From assembly GCA_963555775.3 (NCBI GenBank), contig CAUVWY020000010.1:1456925-1520924 (forward strand): DNA of 64,000 nt. The letters run 5' to 3'. The translations under genes were made by a program, and so were the position numbers. The notes beneath the pieces are model-generated. The model was not told the origin of the DNA, made no database searches, and saw only the letters and a list, made by a program, of their open reading frames with translations. Source of the stretch: JAJEDW01 sp963555775 (GTDB taxonomy: Bacteria; Acidobacteriota; Terriglobia; 20CM-2-55-15). Of this stretch, positions 35,380 to 44,491 are shown in pieces (the stretch's first letter is position 1; each line of letters starts with the position of its first letter).

Positions 35380-37180
35380 TGATGCCGGCAAGGAGTTCCG
35401 CGACCGTAGTGGCTACTTCGTAACGGGCTTGAGATTCGTCCACCTTGACCGCGATGAAGTGTGCCTTTCCACACGCGATCTTGGCGCTTTCGGTGATACG
35501 GAGATCGCCCACGAACGGACTGCCTTTCGTTTCAACCACAAAATAGAACCGCTCCTCCTCACCGGAATCGATCAAAACAGCCCAGTCCGGGTTGTAGCTG
35601 CCGAGCGGCGTCGGTACCGCGAACCATCCGGGAAGCTTGGCGTAGACCTTGACGGCGGTGTTCTTCTCAAGTTGGTCCGCGAAATCCGCCTCGATGCCAG
35701 ATTCGTAGACGACGTGTTCATAGACCGACTTGCTCGTGGCGAGCATGTTCTTCAGATAGCCGGTCAATTCTTCCTTCTCGAAGAGTTCCTGCGCGAAAAA
35801 GTGCTCGTCTCCCAAGCGCTGGTACTTGATGCCGTCGACAAGCGCCTGCCGCTTACAGTGGTTGATCGCCTGCCCGGCGATCTCGATGAACTGCTGTGGA
35901 TTGCGCTTGAAGTCGTCGAGTCGACGGCTCCCGCTGAGAATTCGACGGATACTTCGCCGAGTGAGCTGAGTTCGGTCCTGTAGCTCTGTGAGCACGTCAG
36001 GCAGTTCGATGTCGGCTTCGTCCAACACCACGGTTGCAGCGCCGACTGTCTCGGTCGCTTCTACCCCGGATTGACCAATGGTGACATCGGCCTTGCGCCA
36101 CTGAAGACGTGTCTTCGGAATCGGCGGGGCTTCGCGGAGTGCTCGCGCGCATTTTTCGAGCAAGTCTTCGTTGTCGAACGCTACACGGTAGGTGGTCTTG
36201 TACTTGATTCGGTTCCAGAGCGCCTTGAACTCCAGACTGTTGAGCGCCGCTTGGCGCGGACGAACCGAGCGACGCTCGTCGGCGTCTTTGATCTCCAGGC
36301 GCCCAGCAAGCTTCCGAAGCACCTTGGCGATCTCCGCCCGCTGCTCTGTAAAATCTGCGGGAACGACGAACGTCTCTTCCTTAAGTGCTTTTCGGAGCGA
36401 ATCCTGGATTCGGCCCTGCATATCGATATAGCCTTCTGCTCTCAGGTGATTCCAAAGGACCTTAGACTCCTCGAATCCGAGTGGCGTCATCAGTCCGTCT
36501 TCGTCGGCGATGGGAATGGCGGCGAACTGATGCTCCTCCACGACACCGAAGCGAATCCCCGTGTCCTGCTCAATTTCCCGCTGCAGGTTCTCGGCGAACT
36601 CTTCGTAGCTTTCCATCGCAACCACTGTGAGCGTATTGATGTCAAAGCCACGTAGGCGCTCGCCGTTCTGGTTGACGCATAGGCGCAGACCACGGCCAAT
36701 CGTCTGCCTGCGCTCTCGCTCGGTCCGAATGTCACGGAGCGCGCAGATCTGAAAGACGTTGGGGTTGTCCCACCCCTCGCGAAGCGCCGAGTGGGAGAAG
36801 ATGAACTTGAGCGGCGTCTCGAGACTCAGGAGTTTCTCCTTATCCTTCATGATCAAGTTGTAGGTGTCATCGTCGGCCTTGCTATTGCCTCCGGTATCCT
36901 TGAACACCTCGATGGTATGACCGCCCACCTTCTTGCGATCGATGGAGAAGTAGCCGTTGTGGACTTCTTCGGTGGCTGAGGTGAGATCGACCTCTTGAAA
37001 GAGTGTGCCGTAATCCGGATGATTGGCCAGACGCCGATACTCTTCCTCGAACATCAAGGCGTAGTCTCCCTTGACGGGATTACCGTCCTCGTCGTACGCG
37101 CGATACCGATTCACAGCATCGATGAAGAAGAGACTGAGTACCTTGATCCCCTGTGGGCGCAGACGCTTCTCCTTGTCTAG
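35369..37180 (-). pseudogene. res: type III-like restriction subunit Res, C-terminal piece
   Basis: About 600 codons with helicase motifs of the second RecA domain (FIFSHSALREGWDNPNVFQ, TIGRGLRLCVNQNG) and a C-terminal PD-(D/E)XK nuclease (SYNPDWAVLI, then YFVVETKG). It lies after MITE copy 3. A full Res translocates on DNA with Mod and cuts; this piece alone lacks the ATP-binding half. An internal ATG at 37114 could give a separate polypeptide. Confidence 0.88.
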
Positions 37181-37306
37181 CAGCCTGTCGGACTAACACC
37201 GGATAAAAAACCTAAGTCATTCATATTACTGTGTTTACGGTTTCGGGCTAAAAAAGTCCGTCGTTGAAAACAAAGGACTTACGCCGAAAGTCCGACAGGC
37301 TGCTAG
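37177..37306 (+). mobile_element. CTAG-targeting MITE, copy 3
   Basis: 130 bp with CTAG at both ends, same orientation as copies 1 and 4 and with a few differences from them. It splits res between IREH and LDKEKRLRPQG; removal with one CTAG restores this reading. Confidence 0.93.
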
Positions 37307-37714
37307 ATGCTCCCGGATGGTCCGACGGATCATTTCACGCTGAACAGCGAGGGCATCGACGTCGCCCCAGATTTCTCCCGGCCGGAGGTAGTGCTCGCCG
37401 CCCGGTACGCGGAGCTCCATAAACTCGTTTCCTTTCTCGACGCGAATCTCGCCAATGCGACAGTCACTATAGACAGCGCGCCCTGTGGTCTGTTCGAGAT
37501 CGTCGCCATCCTGGACGACCTTTACCTGGCGCCGGACATTGCCGGCCGCCTCGACGTCAAGCTCGACCTTGGCGCTGATGGTCCCGCGCTGGTTGCTCGT
37601 GGACAACAGGTGGACGTAGGGCTTGTTGTGAGCATCCTCGATCGTGGCTGATGCCACCTCGATTTGCTTGACCAGCTTGCGCTCGTACGCGTCGACCCCC
37701 CTCCAATGTAGATG
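37303..37714 (-). pseudogene. res: Res, middle piece
   Basis: About 137 codons (VDAYERKLVKQIEVASATIED, VYSDCRIGEIRVEKG to MIRRTIREHL) between MITE copy 3 and the IS3 element. The segment normally preceding VDAYERKLV, which contains the DEAD-type motif II, is missing, so the IS3 insertion was accompanied by a deletion. Middle plus C-terminal pieces, minus one CTAG, equal 740 whole codons. Confidence 0.85.
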
Positions 37715-37766
37715 AGACACCTTCCCTAACGTTAATTAGTGAGCAGGGCGGGAAGGAAGATAACCT

Positions 37767-38255
37767 GTGTTGGTGATTAAACCAGAAGAGGAGAAAGAAT
37801 CGCGGGCAACGGAAGGAGCCCGTAGGGCGACTGGAGTTGGGCGCGATTCGGCCGATGGGAATGGTGCCGGTCCGGATCCGGAGGTCGCCGATAAGGCGAC
37901 GCGTCGACGATTCAGCGCGGAGTATAAGCGCCGGATCGTACGAGATGCCGACCGGTGTACGAAGCCCGGTGAGGTGGGCGCGTTGTTACGCCGTGAAGGG
38001 GTGTACTCATCGAGCCTGAGCACGTGGCGTCGGCAACTCGATGCCGGGGAGTTGGCCGGCGTCGGATCGGTCAAACGTGGACCGAAGGCGCAGCCGATAG
38101 ACCCGCGGGATAAGCGGATTGCGGAGTTGGAACGGGAGACTCGGCGTCTGGAGGCGAGACTCGGGCAAGCCGAGACGATAATCGCCATTCAAAAAAAAGT
38201 TGCGACGCTATTAGGAATTCCGCTGAATACGATCCAGGACAAGGAGAACGGTTGA
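37767..38255 (+). CDS. IS3-family OrfA
   Basis: A 162-residue helix-turn-helix protein (RRRFSAEYKRRIVRDADRCTKPGEVGALLRREGVYSSSLSTWRRQ) followed by a leucine-zipper-like coil (RIAELERETRRLEARLGQAETII) used for pairing with OrfB. It overlaps orfB by ATGA. Confidence 0.9.
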   Translation: MLVIKPEEEKESRATEGARRATGVGRDSADGNGAGPDPEVADKATRRRFSAEYKRRIVRDADRCTKPGEVGALLRREGVYSSSLSTWRRQLDAGELAGVGSVKRGPKAQPIDPRDKRIAELERETRRLEARLGQAETIIAIQKKVATLLGIPLNTIQDKENG

Positions 38256-39256
38256 TGGAAGCGGCCCAGACCCACTCTGCCGAGTTGGGCGCCGCACCCG
38301 CATGCCGGGCCTTTGGAGTTCCCCGTGCATCGTTCTATCGTCACCGGCAACGGCGAGCCGAACCCGCCCCAGACCCGATCCGTCGGCGATCGCATCGAGC
38401 GTTGAGTGAGGTGGAGCGCCAGGAGGTCCTCGACCTGCTGCATGGCGATCGCTTCGTGGACCAGGCGCCGGCTCAGGTCGCCGCCGCCCTGCTGGACGAG
38501 GACCGCTATCTGTGTTCCCCACGAACGATGTATCGGATCCTGGAAGCGAATCAGGAAGTTCGCGAACGAAGGAACCAGCGACGCCATCCCGCCTATACAA
38601 AGCCGGAGCTGTTGGCTACGGCTCCGAATCAAGTTTGGAGTGGGGACATCACGAAGTTGAAGGGACCCCAAAAGTGGACCTACTTCTACCTGTACGTGAT
38701 CCTGGACATCTTCAGCCGCCAAGTCGTGGGCTGGATGGTCGCCGATTGCGAATCGGCGAATCTGGCCAAAAAGTTGATCCAGGAAGCCTGCGACAAGCAA
38801 CAGATTGATCGTGATCAACTCATACTCCACTCCGATCGTGGATCGTCGATGAAGTCCAAGGCGGTGGCGCTGCTGTTGGCCGATCTGGGAGTGACCAAGT
38901 CTCACTCCCGACCGTATGTATCGGACGACAATCCATTCTCGGAAGCGCAGTTCAAGACGCTCAAGTACCGGCCAGGCTTCCCGGACCGTTTCGGTTGTAG
39001 CCAGGACGCCAAGGCGTTCTGCAGGGACTTCTTCCACTGGTACAACAATGTCCACTACCATTCGGGACTGAACTGGTTGACACCGGCTATGGTTCACCAC
39101 GCCCGTACCGACATCGTCATCCAAAAACGGCAGCATGCCATGGATTGTGCGCGGCAACGCCACCCAGAACGTTTCGTCAACGTACCCAGAACGATCCCAG
39201 GGCCGCCCGACAAGGTCTGGATCAATCCACCCGTAGAATCGCAGGCGGTAGCTTAA
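38252..39256 (+). CDS. IS3-family OrfB transposase
   Basis: A 334-residue rve-type integrase. The first catalytic Asp is in QVWSGDITKLKG, the second in LILHSDRGSSM and the Glu would lie in DDNPFSEAQFKTLK. A full-length, apparently functional product. Confidence 0.92.
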   Translation: MMEAAQTHSAELGAAPACRAFGVPRASFYRHRQRRAEPAPDPIRRRSHRALSEVERQEVLDLLHGDRFVDQAPAQVAAALLDEDRYLCSPRTMYRILEANQEVRERRNQRRHPAYTKPELLATAPNQVWSGDITKLKGPQKWTYFYLYVILDIFSRQVVGWMVADCESANLAKKLIQEACDKQQIDRDQLILHSDRGSSMKSKAVALLLADLGVTKSHSRPYVSDDNPFSEAQFKTLKYRPGFPDRFGCSQDAKAFCRDFFHWYNNVHYHSGLNWLTPAMVHHARTDIVIQKRQHAMDCARQRHPERFVNVPRTIPGPPDKVWINPPVESQAVA

Positions 39257-39277
39257 TTGTTGAACCCACGTGTCTCA

Positions 39278-39907
39278 CACTTGTTGACATTCACCGGTCT
39301 CGCCGCCCGTCTTCTCGCTGTCCTTGTAGAGGTTGTTGACGTTCTTCTTGTTGATGGCGCCGACCGTCACCACCATGATCTGGATCTGCGGGCTGGTGGC
39401 GAAGTTCCGCACCTGACCGAGCTTCGCGGAGTCGTAGAGGAAGTAGTCAACGGGTGTTCCGGAGTAGAGTGCGCGGAAGTGCTCCTCGGTGATCTGAAGA
39501 GACTTGTAAACGCCCTCCTTGATCGCTAGGGACGGCACAACGATGACGAACTTGGTGAAACCGTAGCGTTTATTCAGCTCAAAGATCGTGCGCAAGTAGA
39601 CATAAGTCTTTCCGGTTCCCGTCTCCATCTCCACGGTGAAGTCGCCAGAGTCCAGGTGATCAGAGGGAGGCACTCCGTTTCGGAGTTGGATTGCGTGCAG
39701 GTTTTTGAGGATTTCTTCATCGAGAAGGGTCAGCCGATTTCCGATGCCGAGATCACTTTGCGCGAACGTAAGCCGCGTTTGCAGCGTCTTCAGGTCCCGC
39801 GTGACGGTGAACTCGGTCCGACAGATTTCCTGGCCGCGAAAAAGGTCGCAGACAGCTTCAATCGCTTGAAGTTGGAAATCGAGGTTGGGTTCGAAATGGA
39901 GCTTCAT
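39278..39907 (-). pseudogene. res: Res, N-terminal piece
   Basis: 210 codons beginning MKLHFEPNLDFQLQAIEAVCDLF. Walker A is METGTGKTYVYLRTI, followed by motif Ia FVIVVPSLAIKEGV and the type III-like VVTVGAINKKNVNNLYKDSEKTGGE, after which the IS3 element intervenes. The start overlaps the stop of the TOPRIM piece by ATGA. Motif II and about 70-90 residues beyond are absent, so the helicase cannot hydrolyse ATP normally. Confidence 0.88.
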
Positions 39908-40611
39908 TCCGTCGGCTTCTCATGGGTTTCTTCAAGAATCTCGTGCAGCATCCCCAACACCTGCCGAAAGTATTGGAAATCGTTCGCCGTTCCATTCGCG
40001 CAGAGCCAGTTGCACAGGTTGGTTTTTTCATCCTTGTTGACAGACCACGTTTCTGGGACCGTTACGGTTGTTCCTCGCTCGCTTTTTTGGTGGGCTTGGG
40101 CAATGTCAATGAAGGCCGACTGGTATTCAATTGCCTTTGTCAAGGTATCCTTACTGAACAGGTTTTCCACTCCTGTTCCAATAGGATGATTTGCTATCTT
40201 CTCGATTTTTCGTCGATAGACATTCTCTCTCGTGTCGAACCCGACGTTATCTTCGGGGTCGTGCAGGACGATGACTTTCTTGCGCTCTACATGGTCTTTG
40301 GTCATACCCTTCCAGATATTCCTCAACATGCCGCCGCCATCGCGAAACTCCACCGCAGATAGCTGATCACCGAAACCAAGCAAATCTGCGGCCTTCTTGT
40401 GGTACTGAACGTCGGTCGGACCGTCCACGAATATCACCGGCTTCTGGGCTTCTCTCACTGCAACTCTCGTTTCGTCAAAATGTCGTTGAGTATTCGCAAA
40501 GACTCGATAAGCTTCACCGAATTCGCTGAACTCCTCCGGGCCAAGTGGCTGTCCCTCGGGTAGGCCGTACAGACCGAATCCATTCTCACCAAGGACTTCC
40601 TGCAAACCTAG
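39904..40611 (-). pseudogene. AAA-TOPRIM ATPase, C-terminal piece
   Basis: About 235 codons with a TOPRIM/OLD-nuclease-like fold: KPVIFVDGPTDVQYHKKAADLLGF (the E/D-G-x-x-D pattern with Asp in place of the usual Glu) and KVIVLHDPEDNVG (D-x-D-like). It is the C-terminal part of the AAA ATPase whose first half is at 42592-43720; MITE copy 4 and an IS1380 element lie between. The junction restores FVLG-LQEVLGENGFGLYGLPEG. Confidence 0.8.
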
Positions 40612-40737
40612 CAGCCTGTCGGACTAACACCGAATCAAAAACCTAAGTCATTCATATGACTGTGTTTACCGTTTCGGGCTAAAAAGGGCCGTTGTTGAAA
40701 ACAAAGGACTTACGCCGAAAGTCCGACAGGCTGCTAG
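40608..40737 (+). mobile_element. CTAG-targeting MITE, copy 4
   Basis: 130 bp, identical to copy 1. Its right-hand CTAG is also the left target duplication of the adjoining IS1380-type element, so the two insertions share one target. Confidence 0.93.
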
Positions 40738-42591
40738 TCCCTGAATAAGCGCGATTGAGGAAGTATCGATAGTGAAAAAGTAGCGGAAGTACCCGAAATG
40801 TCCCCGTCCCGTGCGAAAAGGAATTTGCAGAATCCTGACGGAAAAGGAGGCATTTCGGATGAACGATTATACGCGCAAGAACATGAGGAATCGCAAGCGG
40901 CGAATCGAGCGTCGGCTTGGGGACCGACATTGGAGGGAACAGTCGGCGCCGATGTTGTCGGCGAGTAACATGCACTATGAGATGGGCAAGCGGATGCGCG
41001 GCACGGGGGTTGGCGGTCTTGGGGCGATGCATCGGGTGGCAAGACGGACCGGGCTGATCGAGGCCATCGACGCGCGGGTGGATGTGCTGAAGCGGCATCT
41101 GCCGTATCACGAGTCGGATCACGTGTTGAACATCGCCTACAACGCGTTGACGGGAGGGACGTGTCTGGAAGACATCGAGTTGCGGCGCAACGACGAAGCA
41201 TACCTGGATGCGCTGGGGGCGCAGCGGATACCGGACCCGACCACGGCGGGCGACTTTTGCCGGAGATTCGAGCCCGGCGACGTGGAGAACCTGATGGAGG
41301 CGGCGAATGAAGTGCGGCTGAATGTGTGGCGGCAGCAACCGGCCGGTTTTTTCGACGAGGCGGTGTTGGACGCGGATGGGACCCTGGCGCCGACCAGCGG
41401 GGAATGCAAGGAAGGGATGGATATCGCCTACGACGGGACATGGGGCTATCACCCGTTGTTGATTTCACTGGCGAACACCGCCGAGCCGTTATACCTGGTG
41501 AACCGGAGCGGCAACCGGCCCTCGCATGAAGGCGCGGCCCCGCGGTTCGATCAGGCGATCGGGTTGTGCCAGCGCGCCGGGTTCCATCGGATCCTGCTGC
41601 GCGGGGACACCGACTTCAGCCAGACCCGGCATCTGGATGGATGGGACGGCCAGGGCGTGGACTTCATCTTCGGTATCGACGCGAGGGCGAACCTGGTGGC
41701 GCGGGCCGATGCGCTGGAGCCGGACTGCTGGGCAGTTCTGGAGCGTGAGGCCAGATACGAGGTGGCCACCCAGCCCCGCCAGCGTCCCGACAAGGTCAAG
41801 GAACGGATCGTTCGGGAACGCGGTTTCAAGAACGTTCGCTTGCGGGGCGAAGACGTGGCCGAGTTCGCCTACCGGCCCGGCGCCTGTAAGCGGGACTACC
41901 GCGTCGTGGTGGTGCGGAAGAATCTGTCGGAGGCCAAAGGGGAGTGGGTGTTGTTCGACAAGATCCGGTACTTCTTCTACATCACGAACCGTGCCGGTCC
42001 CGCCGACCGGATCGTGAAGCGCGCGAATCAACGGTGCAATCAGGAGAATCTCATCGAGCAACTCAAGAACGGCGTCCGGGCCTTGAAAATGCCGGTGGGC
42101 GACCGGACCGGCAACTGGGCCTACATGGTGATGGCGTCGCTGGCCTGGACCCTGAAGGCGTGGTTTGCGCTGCTGCTTCCCGAAACCGGACGCTGGGCCC
42201 CGAAGTATCGGGCCGAGAAGCAGACCGTTCTACGCATGGAGTTCAAGACGTTCCTGAACGCCTTCATCCTCCTGCCGTGCCAACTCGTGCGTACCGGCCG
42301 GCGCATCGTCTTCCGGCTCATGGCCTGGAACCCGTGGCTGTCCGTCTTGTTCCGTGCCGTGGATGTGTTGCGTCGTCCCCTGCGATGCTGACCCGATCAT
42401 GGATCTGAGCCCGGGCGGTCGAGGTCCCGGTTGCTGTCAACCCTTCAAACAGACACGGCGAGGCCCCCACTGAAACAGACGCAACTCGAACCGGAGGCCG
42501 GGACAAAACGATCCCGGAACGGAAGGTTATGCCTCCAACTTTATGGCTGGGAACCGGCCGTTCGCCATCTGGTTATGCGCTTGTTTTGGGC
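40738..42591 (+). mobile_element. IS1380-type insertion sequence
   Basis: About 1854 bp bounded by CTAG at 40734-40737 and 42592-42595, the 4-bp duplication expected for this family. The ends are imperfect inverted repeats sharing CCC and AAGCGC (TCCCTGAATAAGCGC and GCCCAAAACAAGCGC). About 200 non-coding bases follow the transposase. Confidence 0.82.
40859..42391 (+). CDS. IS1380-family transposase
   Basis: A 510-residue DDE transposase with the family pattern: LPYHESDHVLNIAYNALTGGTCLEDIELRRND, FDEAVLDADGTLAPTSGECKEG (catalytic Asp), RILLRGDTDFSQTRHLD (catalytic Asp), and RCNQENLIEQLKNGVRALKMPVGD (Glu region). The ATG at 40859 has AAGGAGG 8 nt upstream, ruling out the earlier start at 40811. 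It appears intact and is opposite in orientation to the interrupted ATPase gene. Confidence 0.9.
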   Translation: MNDYTRKNMRNRKRRIERRLGDRHWREQSAPMLSASNMHYEMGKRMRGTGVGGLGAMHRVARRTGLIEAIDARVDVLKRHLPYHESDHVLNIAYNALTGGTCLEDIELRRNDEAYLDALGAQRIPDPTTAGDFCRRFEPGDVENLMEAANEVRLNVWRQQPAGFFDEAVLDADGTLAPTSGECKEGMDIAYDGTWGYHPLLISLANTAEPLYLVNRSGNRPSHEGAAPRFDQAIGLCQRAGFHRILLRGDTDFSQTRHLDGWDGQGVDFIFGIDARANLVARADALEPDCWAVLEREARYEVATQPRQRPDKVKERIVRERGFKNVRLRGEDVAEFAYRPGACKRDYRVVVVRKNLSEAKGEWVLFDKIRYFFYITNRAGPADRIVKRANQRCNQENLIEQLKNGVRALKMPVGDRTGNWAYMVMASLAWTLKAWFALLLPETGRWAPKYRAEKQTVLRMEFKTFLNAFILLPCQLVRTGRRIVFRLMAWNPWLSVLFRAVDVLRRPLRC

Positions 42592-43720
42592 CTAGTACAA
42601 ACAACGGCGAATGGGATGTCACAATAAATTGAATCTTAGGAAACATCTTTATCAATTGCGGAAGAATCTCGCGTTGGTGACGCACGTTAAGGTGGAGGTC
42701 AATCTCGTCCACCACGACAATTCCGCTGACGTTCTCGGCCTGTGTGAACTGATTACCCGTCAGGTCGTAATCCCGAAGGATGGACAGAAACAGATTGAGT
42801 AGAGAGACCTCTCCGCCGGACAGTTGGAAGATGTTGGGGACAAGCGTTCGATCCCCGCTCACTAAGGATACCGTTCTGTTGTGACGAGGACCGATACCAA
42901 GTCTGACGTCGTCTTCTCGGGCGATCACCTGTCGAACAATCGACAGAACTGTGTCGTAGAGTCGTCTCGCGTGCCCTGGAATATCGATCGAAACTGGAAC
43001 ATTGACCGTTCCCTTAGATTGTCGATCAACAACGACGGGGAGTAACACAGATTGACGTTCAAAGACGCTGAAGTCATAGGCAAGGCCGAACAGCCAGTTC
43101 TGATTATCACTAAGCGGCGAATAGTTGATGATCTTACGTTCTGTGTGGCCCTCCATATGCCTCAGATCCATATGAGATGCCTTAGAGTGTAAGTTAGCTT
43201 CGTTTAGCCACGCGGGGTCTTCGAAGCGGTCCGGAGGAAGAAAGAGAATACAGTTGCGTGTAAAGAGCCCCTCTACCTGAAATTTGTTGTCGAATCCTCC
43301 GGAGTGAATGTGACTCGTGTCCGTGTCTGCCATGCGTTTCCAGAGAGCCCTCACGTCGGTGTCAATGACCCCTTCGGGAGGCTTCTCATAGTCCTGCTTT
43401 CGCTTGTCAAGTTGCAGTTCTGCGGTCCAAAGTTTTTCTTTGAAGTCAACTCTCGCGAAAGAAAACTTCTTACCAGGCGCTATGTACTGCGGGCTGCGTA
43501 ACTTGTAAACTTTCCCGCTCTCGACTTCTGGTGATTGTGGATATGCCCTCTGCTGTGCCGCGAGCAAACCGTTGACAATGTGGGACAGTACGATGCTCTT
43601 GCCACTGCCGTTTGGACCCACCAGCACAAGCGGTTTGGGCCGCTCGCCATCGAACGGGAATGTGATGTCGAGCCGTTCGATCGGTCCGTAGTTGGCTATC
43701 TGAATACGCGTTGTATACAT
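42592..43720 (-). pseudogene. AAA-TOPRIM ATPase, N-terminal piece
   Basis: An SMC/RecF-like ATPase: Walker A LVLVGPNGSGKSIVLSHIVNG, signature LSGGEVSLLNLFLSILRDY, Walker B GIVVVDEIDLHLN and switch His in FIVTSHSPLFVLG. The native frame ends at the CTAG; the present ORF runs 17 codons into the IS (to 42527). A truncated ATPase could still be made. With the C-terminal piece the gene is 611 whole codons. In helicase-methylase-ATPase defence operons such a protein is thought to be the sensor or motor. Confidence 0.87.
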
Positions 43721-43930
43721 CTTCTATTCCGCCGGAGATCTCGCGATCATAGTTGGGCGCTTACCGGAGACTGCTTGTCTCCCGTTTCAATCAGGCATCA
43801 GTCGCTCACCCTTGGATTCAGGTATCGGATCGCCCAACTCGCGGGACGTATCGATCCACAGCGCGATGGCTCCCTCGGCGTGACTTAGAGCAGCTTCCGT
43901 CCCGCATGTTCATGGCTTCAGTGTAGCCCG
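43721..43930. other. intergenic gap within the defence operon
   Basis: About 210 bp between the end of mod and the AAA gene, the only sizeable gap in an otherwise overlapping operon. No gene or clear promoter is visible. A Shine-Dalgarno for the AAA gene is not obvious. Confidence 0.4.
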
Positions 43931-44365
43931 TCATAAGCTCCGTACGTTCCCGAGCCCCCGCTGCTCCAAGATTGCGGTAAGGTTTGTCTTGGCGACATCA
44001 TCTTCAAAGGCACTGTCGCGGAAGACCACCGTGCTGTCCCCGGCGGGCGCAAGCTCGTCATGCCACTCGGCAATTCCGAGAGCCAGCGGCGGTGCGACTT
44101 CGTCCCGGGTGATCTTCTCGTCCAAGCAGGCGATCAGCGTGCCGGCACCGATAGAATGGACGGTCTTGCCGACGATGTTGAGTGTCTCGATAGGAAAACA
44201 AAGGTCGAGACCGAGCTTGAGCAAAACTTCGTAGAGGATGTCCTCTTCGCTACGGCCCGGTTTGATGTGCTCAATGTTCTCCAGCAGTGCTCCATCCAAG
44301 TCGTCGCGGTCCGGCTCCCAAGCACGGATGTTGGAGGTGTCGAGCTCGAAAACGCGAAAGCCTAG
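43931..44365 (-). pseudogene. mod: type III-like adenine methyltransferase Mod, C-terminal piece
   Basis: About 145 codons (GFRVFELDTSNIRAWEPDRDDLD, ENIEHIKPGRSEEDILYEVLLKLGLDL, VFRDSAFEDDVAKTNLTAILEQRG) that end type III Mod subunits. Cut from the catalytic part by MITE copy 5. A start inside the MITE could produce it with the prefix KTKDLRRKSDRLL. Confidence 0.88.
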
Positions 44366-44491
44366 CAGCCTGTCGGACTTTCGGCGTAAGTCCTTTGTTT
44401 TCAACAACGGCCCTTTTTAGCCCGAAACGGTAAACACAGTCATATGAATGACTTAGGTTTTTGATTCGGTGTTAGTCCGACAGGCTGCTAG
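44362..44491 (-). mobile_element. CTAG-targeting MITE, copy 5
   Basis: 130 bp, the exact reverse complement of copies 1 and 4, CTAG at both ends. It splits mod between CDADL and GFRVFELD; excision with one CTAG rejoins them in frame. Confidence 0.93.

Larger units (their letters stand above)
37715..39277 (+). mobile_element. IS3-family insertion sequence
   Basis: About 1563 bp with ends beginning TGAGACAC. It carries orfA and orfB overlapping by ATGA. The neighbouring bases (AGA on the left, CAC on the right) do not form the 3-bp duplication expected for IS3, and coding sequence of res is missing at the junction. The element lies opposite to the res gene. Confidence 0.88.

Noticed and set aside
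38189..39163. A 324-codon frame antisense to IS3 orfB
   Set aside because: Shadow of the transposase reading frame; no motif.
27631..44491. Five regularly similar repeats as a possible CRISPR-like or attachment-site array
   Set aside because: Copies are 130 bp, kilobases apart, in both orientations, with terminal inverted repeats and CTAG duplications, which is a MITE.
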